43,723 nucleotides of DNA. It comes from Thalassotalea sp. 42_200_T64. GTDB lineage: Bacteria > Pseudomonadota > Gammaproteobacteria > Enterobacterales > Alteromonadaceae. The notes below the pieces were generated by a model. It was not told where the DNA came from and did not search any database. It was given only the letters and a program-made list of their open reading frames with translations. Positions 38,640 to 43,723 of the stretch are shown here, one piece after another; the stretch's first letter is position 1, and the number at the start of each line of letters is the position of its first letter. The position numbers and the translations under genes are program-made. The DNA lies in NCBI GenBank assembly GCA_002162925.1, contig MABC01000084.1:1-43723 (forward strand), read 5' to 3'.

Positions 38640-40551
38640 TAGCTTCCCACGCGATCTTCGCTTTGACCGCGGTACTACGCGTTCATTATCTTCCGATGTT
38701 GATCGTTTAAATTTTTATGGTTACTTCACCCATGAGTTAAGCGATGATTTGGAGTTTTTCTCAGAAGCAATTTATTACAGTGCCACTGCTGAACGTACTC
38801 GTGAGCAAACTCACAACTTAAGTGCTCAGCGTTTCAAAATTTCAGCCGATGCTGCTTATAACCCCTTTGGTGAAGAAGTAATGTTGCGTGCCTACCGTGC
38901 CATAGACACCGGCCCAAGAAATATTGAAGTGGATGATACCAGTTTTCGTATACTAGGTGGTCTTCGTGGCATGTGGGGCGATTGGGATTGGGAATCGGCG
39001 GTATTTTACACCGAAGCAGAAACCAATGATGTTGCCAATCGTATTCAAGCCAGTAAGTTCCAGGCAGCGATCAATAGCACAAATCCAGATACGGCATACA
39101 ATCTCTTTACGGGTGGTGATTTAAATAACTTAAACTCTGGTGATTCTACGTTAAATCCGCAAAGCGTTATCGATCAATTTATGGTCAATGTGTCAAGAGA
39201 TTCAAAAACCAGCCTGGCACAAGTGGACTTTAAAGTGAGTAATGGCGGTATTTTTGAACTTCCTGCTGGTGATGTGGGTATTGCTATGGGGGTTGAGTTT
39301 CGTCATGAAACCTATGAAGATGATCGTGATGACTTGTTAGATGGTTCTAGCCCATTTGTTGATGCGATTACTAGCGTTGAGCTTTCAGGAAGTGACGTAT
39401 TAGGCTCTAGCCCGACTCCGGATTCTAAAGCCGACCGTGATATTATGTCAGTTTATGCGGAATTTTTAGTGCCATTATTAGACGTGGGTGACCAATACGT
39501 TGAACTACAGCTTGCCGCTCGTTATGAAGATTATTCTGATGTTGGTGATGCCTTTAAACCAAAAGTGGCATTGTTCTGGGAAGCGGCACCATGGTTAAGC
39601 TTTAGAGCATCATATTCAGAAGGATTCCGTGCACCTGGTTTGCCACAAGTTAGTGCCGAAGGCGTTCCACGGAGTAATGCCCTTTATGACCCTGTCCTTG
39701 ATGAAACCTATGCGATTGTCGATGTTCGCAGCGGTAATAATGATCTAGACCCAGAAGATGATGTAAACACCTCGTTTGGTATTGTGTTACAACCGGCTGA
39801 AGATTTAACCATTACCTTTGATACCTGGACCATAGAGCAAAAAGAGCTGGTAGGTATTTTACCTGGGGCTTCACATTTGCTGTACGACTCATTATTGCGT
39901 AGCCAAGGCTCAAGTAACGAAGCGGTTATTCGCGACCCTGAAACTGGCGAAGTTATTCTAATTAACAACGATTACAAAAACTTAGGTATTCGTAATATTG
40001 AAGGCTTTGATGTTAGTGTAGTTTACGATTTCGATACATCATTTGGTGACTTTGGCTTTACCTTAAATGCGGCAAAACTGACCAAGTTTGATCAAGAGCC
40101 AGATCCTATTTCGCAAATGTTACTCGATGCGCAAGCTGCCGGCGACCCTTCAGTGCCAGCGGACAGAACCATTGCTGGTGCCGGTGATTTAATCAAAGAA
40201 AATGGTCGTCCAGAATGGCGTGCCCGCGTGGCGCTTGATTGGGATATGAACCAATGGGGTGCAGGTATCAATGCCAATTATGTGAGTGAAGTGATTGACA
40301 CCAGTACAACGGCAACCATTGATGGTGAAGTAGTACAATTGCCGGTTGATAGTTTTACCACGGTTAATTTGTATGGCGAATATCGTTTTGCTGACGATGG
40401 CTTCCTTGATGGCAGCAAAATTCGCTTAACGGTTCGTAATATTGAAGACCAAGATCCATCACTTGCTGATGAATTAGCACATGGTTACTTTGGCGGCCTT
40501 CATTCAAACCGTGGTCGTTACTTTAAATTAAGCTTTAGTAAAGAGTTTTAA
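38640..40551 (+). pseudogene. TonB-dependent receptor, 5'-truncated
   Basis: About 637 residues of a TonB-dependent receptor remain, starting near RDLRFDRGTTRSLSSDVDRL and running through barrel strands (RASYSEGFRAPGLPQ, IRLTVRNIEDQDPS) to the C-terminal FKLSFSKEF with the aromatic last residue needed for barrel assembly. Signal peptide, TonB box, plug domain and first strands are absent; the open frame extends to 38566 only because antisense LysR sequence happens to be open. Full receptors of this kind run to 900-1,000 residues, so roughly a third is lost. It would have taken up a peptide or similar substrate for the peptidases encoded downstream. Confidence 0.85.
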
Positions 40552-40590
40552 TTAGTACGACTTCGAAATGATTGAATTTATCTAAATGTA

Positions 40591-40631
40591 AATATGGTTC
40601 GACTCGTTAATCTAGTCGGGCCATATTTTTT
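40591..40631 (+). terminator. Rho-independent terminator after the receptor
   Basis: AATATGGTTCGACT and AGTCGGGCCATATT form a 14-bp stem (two wobble pairs) around a 9-nt loop, followed by a T run. It separates the receptor fragment from the peptidase operon. Confidence 0.85.
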
Positions 40632-40676
40632 CCACTCCTTAGTTATTTAATAACTACCCAAGATAAAGTTAAGATT

Positions 40677-41858
40677 ATGAAAAAACTATTGTTTACTTGC
40701 TCATTATTATTTACGACTGCATTACTCACCTCATGCGCAACCAGTGAAAGTGATAATGCGCAAGCGTGTAATGCCGGTAACGTAAAATTAACCACAGAGT
40801 TTGCTACTGCTCGTATGGACAGTTGTAAGCGGACAGCTGATAACGAATACTTGATCACCCTAAAACCGGAAAATACGCCGATTAATTCTAGCCCTTGGTA
40901 TGCCTTTAAAGTAGAAGCTGATCAGCCTACCACGATTAAAGTCACTATGCTGGTAAAAGGCGATGAGCACAGATACCCGCCGAAAATCAGCCAGGACGGT
41001 AAAACCTGGAAACTGCAGCCTTACAAACTTAAAGGCGAACGTTTGGTGATGAATATCGCAGCATCGAATGACCCGGTATTCATTGCCGGACAGGAAATTA
41101 TCAATAACCAGTACTACATCGACTGGGCCAATAAATTAATGAACACAAACGCCGGCAATGCTATGCTCAGTTACGATTTACTGGGTAATTCAACTCAAGG
41201 TCGGCCTATCTATAAAATAGAAAGTAAAGGCCAAGGTAATGAGTGGTTGGTGATATTAGGCCGTCAGCATCCACCGGAAATCACTGGCGCACTGGCACTC
41301 TTCCCATTTGTTGAAACTTTACTTTCAAACAGTGAACTTGCGGCAACATTTCGCGACAAATACAATATTTTAGTGATCCCGAATATTAACCCCGATGGGG
41401 TGCAAGCTGGTAATTGGCGCCATAACGCCAATGGTGTTGATTTAAATCGTGATTGGAATGACTTTAAGCAAATTGAAACCAAACAAATCAATGGGTATTT
41501 AGAGCAGTTGGTGGCGAATGGCCAAAAAATTAAATTCGCCGTCGATTTCCACTCCACCAAAAGCAATGTGTTTTATACTATGCCGATAGATTATGGCGTT
41601 GAAGATGCGTATTTTGTAAGACATTGGTTAGGCGATCTTGATCAAAAAATGCCAGACGTTGAAGTGGTGTTAAAACCTGGTAACAACCCAGGCTTAGGGG
41701 TTTCTAAGCAATATTTCTCGGATAAATTTGGTGTTCATGCGATCACCTATGAAATGGGTGATAACACCGACCGACAAGAAATCAAAGATATCGCCTTTAA
41801 TGCATCGAATTTGTTAATGGCAAATATGTTGTCAGATGTTGACCACAATAAAGAATAG
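40677..41858 (+). CDS. M14-family zinc carboxypeptidase, lipoprotein
   Basis: The 393-residue protein begins with a lipoprotein signal peptide ending LLTS-Cys20. An N-terminal beta-rich domain (to about residue 150) precedes the M14 fold. Zinc ligands are in GRQHPPEITG (HxxE) and VDFHSTKSNVF (His); substrate-binding RDWNDF carries Asn-Arg-type residues and the catalytic Glu is in ITYEMGDNTDR. This arrangement is that of M14 enzymes related to cytosolic carboxypeptidases with the extra beta domain. It probably removes C-terminal residues from peptides at the envelope. It is 15 bp ahead of the D-aminoacylase gene, so they form an operon. Confidence 0.85.
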   Translation: MKKLLFTCSLLFTTALLTSCATSESDNAQACNAGNVKLTTEFATARMDSCKRTADNEYLITLKPENTPINSSPWYAFKVEADQPTTIKVTMLVKGDEHRYPPKISQDGKTWKLQPYKLKGERLVMNIAASNDPVFIAGQEIINNQYYIDWANKLMNTNAGNAMLSYDLLGNSTQGRPIYKIESKGQGNEWLVILGRQHPPEITGALALFPFVETLLSNSELAATFRDKYNILVIPNINPDGVQAGNWRHNANGVDLNRDWNDFKQIETKQINGYLEQLVANGQKIKFAVDFHSTKSNVFYTMPIDYGVEDAYFVRHWLGDLDQKMPDVEVVLKPGNNPGLGVSKQYFSDKFGVHAITYEMGDNTDRQEIKDIAFNASNLLMANMLSDVDHNKE

Positions 41859-41873
41859 GACATAGCGCTTACC

Positions 41874-43475
41874 ATGAAAAAAATTAACCAAGGTCTGTTA
41901 ATGGCCAAAGGCCTGTTAATAGCTGCCACCAGCGTTATGCTCTTAACCGCTTGCTCTGCGGATAAAGATGAGCAAACAATAGCGTTAAAGGCTGATTTGT
42001 TGATTAAAAATGGTACCGTTTATACTGGTGACAACCTACAGCCACAAACCTTAGATATTGCCATTTGTGGGCAAGTTATTTGCGGTGTATTTGCTACCGA
42101 TGAACGCAAGACAAATACGGTTAACGCGAAAAAAATCATCGACGCCAAAGGTAAAATTGTGAGTCCCGGCTTTATTGACCCGCACACGCATTCGTTGGCG
42201 GAATTACGCAGCAAAGATAAAAATCATAATCTAAATTATTTAACCCAAGGCGTTACTACCGTGGTTAATGGCAATGATGGTGAAGGCCCGGTAGACATTG
42301 TCGGCACCGCCAATGCGCTGGAAGCAAATGGTATTGGTACCAATGTCGCGTTATTTGTTGGCCATGGTAGCGTGCGTCAGCAAGTGATGGGGCGTGAACG
42401 ACGAATTGCCACAGACGCCGAGTTAGTTGAAATGTCGGCGTTGGTTGAAAAGGCGATGCAAGATGGCGCCGTAGGCTTATCCAGTGGCTTGTATTATGTA
42501 CCGGGCAGCTATGCCAATACCGAAGAAGTGATCACCCTGGCAAAGGTGGCCAGTAAATACAATGGCATTTATGATACCCATTTGCGCGATGAAAGTACCT
42601 TTAATATCGGATTTTTGGCGGCTATTGATGAAGCCATAGAAGTGGCCGAACAAGCGGATATTCATTTGCACCTGGCCCATATTAAAGCCTTAGGCGTAGA
42701 TGTTTGGGGACAAAGTGAGCCAGCGATAGCAAAAGTGGAAGCGGCGCAAGAGCGTGGTGTGAGTATTTCTGCGGATCAATATCCATGGCTTGCATCGGGC
42801 ACTAAGTTGCACAGTGCGGTGATGCCAAAATGGGTGATGGCCGACTCTGAAACCGCGTTTCATCAACGCTTAAATGATGCCACACTTGCCGAAAAGCTCA
42901 ATGCACAAATCAGTGAAAACATACGTCGCCGAGGCGGACCTGAGTCGTTATTAGTCACCGCTTTTAAAGACAAGGCCTTGGTTGGCCTTAATTTACAGCA
43001 AATTGCTGAACAGCGTAATTTAACCCCGGTGGACACGGCCAAGCAACTGGTACAAGAAGGGGCGGTAAGAGTGGCATCTTTTAATATGTCACCAGCCGAT
43101 GTCGAACGCTTTATGGTGAAACCTTGGGTAGTAACGTCTTCTGACGGCACCAATGGCCATCCGCGCAAGTTTGCCAGCTTTCCGCAGAAATACCAGGACT
43201 ATGTGGTCAATAAAAAATTGTTAACCGTGGGTGAGTTTATCGCTCGCAGTTCAACCGAGACGGCGAAAATATTTGGTTTCACAGATCGAGGTACCATAAA
43301 AACCGGTTATAAAGCCGATGTGATCATCTTTGATGCCAAAAAGTTTGTGCCAAAAGCTAATTTCTCACAATGGAATGTGTATTCGCAAGGTATCGACACT
43401 GTGGTTCTTAATGGTGAAATAGTTGTGGAAAATGAAGTTTATCAGGACAAGCTTGCCGGCAAGTTTATTCATTAA
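41874..43475 (+). CDS. N-acyl-D-amino-acid deacylase (D-aminoacylase family) lipoprotein
   Basis: Amidohydrolase-superfamily enzyme that deacylates N-acyl-D-amino acids. It has ADLLIKNGTVYTGD, the metal motif PGFIDPHTHS, YDTHLRDES, LHLAHIKALG and TSSDGTNGHPRKF with the late catalytic Asp. A lipoprotein signal ends LLTA-Cys; the ATG at 41874 gives 533 residues, but ATG 41901 has a better AAGG site seven bases upstream and a more typical 17-residue lipoprotein signal, so the start is uncertain. It forms an operon with the M14 carboxypeptidase and ends at 43475. The two would process peptides with D-residues after import. Confidence 0.85.
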   Translation: MKKINQGLLMAKGLLIAATSVMLLTACSADKDEQTIALKADLLIKNGTVYTGDNLQPQTLDIAICGQVICGVFATDERKTNTVNAKKIIDAKGKIVSPGFIDPHTHSLAELRSKDKNHNLNYLTQGVTTVVNGNDGEGPVDIVGTANALEANGIGTNVALFVGHGSVRQQVMGRERRIATDAELVEMSALVEKAMQDGAVGLSSGLYYVPGSYANTEEVITLAKVASKYNGIYDTHLRDESTFNIGFLAAIDEAIEVAEQADIHLHLAHIKALGVDVWGQSEPAIAKVEAAQERGVSISADQYPWLASGTKLHSAVMPKWVMADSETAFHQRLNDATLAEKLNAQISENIRRRGGPESLLVTAFKDKALVGLNLQQIAEQRNLTPVDTAKQLVQEGAVRVASFNMSPADVERFMVKPWVVTSSDGTNGHPRKFASFPQKYQDYVVNKKLLTVGEFIARSSTETAKIFGFTDRGTIKTGYKADVIIFDAKKFVPKANFSQWNVYSQGIDTVVLNGEIVVENEVYQDKLAGKFIH

Positions 43476-43571
43476 AATTTAAGAAACGAGAAACGAGAAA
43501 CGAGAAACGTGGAGTGTTTCTATGCACGTTTTGAATTTAGGAGGTCCCGGCGTTCGCCTAACACCATTCAG
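43476..43571. repeat. Short tandem repeat GAGAAAC in the gap after the D-aminoacylase gene
   Basis: Three perfect GAGAAAC copies plus one AAGAAAC occupy 43481-43508. The rest of the gap shows no gene. A terminator for the deacylase operon is not obvious; the hairpin ACGGTCC..GGGCCGT at 43618-43638 with a following T-rich run would serve, though it lies inside the reading frame of the next feature. Confidence 0.6.
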
Positions 43572-43723
43572 TTAAGAGGATCTCGTTTTAATTGGGTATC
43601 GAGTTTCACTGACTCTAACGGTCCTTTTTTTGGGCCGTTTTCTCTTTTCTGGCAGTATAAACTGTTTGACGTTCTCACGCATAGCCCGAAGCTTTTTCGG
43701 TCTGCTTCCTGGTGTTGCGATAG
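43572..43723 (-). CDS. C-terminal end of an unidentified gene, possibly a transposase (partial)
   Basis: Minus-strand reading from the window edge gives about 50 residues with no stop until TAA at 43572-43574. It is very basic (RENVKQFILPEKRKRPKKR, then SETRYPIKTRSS). Such Lys/Arg-rich tails occur at the C-terminus of some IS4-type transposases, but the fragment is too short to be sure. A hairpin with a T-run on the plus strand (43618-43645) overlaps it. Confidence 0.35.
   Translation of the reverse strand, partial: IATPGSRPKKLRAMRENVKQFILPEKRKRPKKRTVRVSETRYPIKTRSS

Noticed and set aside
38566-38640. Apparent N-terminus of the TonB receptor frame
   Set aside because: The first 25 or so residues are antisense to LysR coding sequence, with no signal peptide, so this is a chance start at the deletion junction.
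43618-43645. Rho-independent terminator for the D-aminoacylase operon
   Set aside because: The hairpin is plausible but lies inside the basic minus-strand reading frame and more than 140 bp from the stop codon, so it was only mentioned, not called.

Overview
The window reads as chromosomal DNA of a marine gammaproteobacterium, most likely of the Alteromonadales (Colwellia/Thalassotalea-like). The evidence is the AT-rich coding style, the nrdR-ribD-ribE-ribBA cluster, the xseB-ispA-dxs operon facing thiI, a very long NAD-glutamate dehydrogenase, TonB-dependent receptor and peptidase genes, and ATACCAATC-type palindromic repeats. The taxonomic call is inference from gene content. No rRNA, tRNA, CRISPR array or complete insertion sequence was found.

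Layout. 0-3 kb: a DUF4239 membrane protein and a frameshifted outer-membrane porin. 3.2-8.3 kb: glyA, then the nrdR-ribD-ribE-ribBA riboflavin cluster, closed by a terminator. 8.3-11.4 kb: a loosely packed accessory stretch with two small envelope proteins, a hotdog-fold protein and a PlsC-like acyltransferase whose catalytic His is Glu. In relatives, ribH, nusB, thiL and pgpA usually sit about here; none is present. 11.4-17.2 kb: a DUF808 protein, the dxs-ispA-xseB isoprenoid operon (minus strand) and thiI. 17.3-21.5 kb: an M49-like lipoprotein peptidase, a GcvR-like ACT protein and an NhaC-type antiporter.

21.7-38 kb is the most distinctive part. A minus-strand pair (carbon-nitrogen hydrolase and C45 Ntn acyltransferase/hydrolase, with ATGA overlap) diverges from a plus-strand pair (a large Orn/Lys/Arg-type PLP decarboxylase and an ATP-grasp ligase). 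Next comes a minus-strand run of a fold-III PLP decarboxylase, the GltS glutamate symporter and a GluR0-like glutamate-receptor channel with a TVGYGD potassium filter. This run diverges from a roughly 1,580-codon NAD-glutamate dehydrogenase. Together they suggest an amino-acid/polyamine conjugation and glutamate sensing, uptake and catabolism module. The module looks to be decaying: the decarboxylase carries three in-frame stops and two frameshifts, and the dehydrogenase carries one in-frame TAA.

38-43.7 kb: the 3' part of a LysR regulator gene and the 3' part of a TonB-dependent receptor gene, fused back to back by a deletion that removed both 5' ends and their shared promoter. Intact lipoprotein genes for an M14 carboxypeptidase and a D-aminoacylase follow; with the receptor they look like a peptide/D-amino-acid scavenging locus. 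The right edge holds the basic C-terminus of another reading frame, possibly a transposase.

A recurring theme is disruption of transport and catabolic genes (porin, decarboxylase, glutamate dehydrogenase, LysR, receptor) while housekeeping genes stay intact. This fits ongoing pseudogenisation, but sequencing or assembly error cannot be excluded from one sequence alone.
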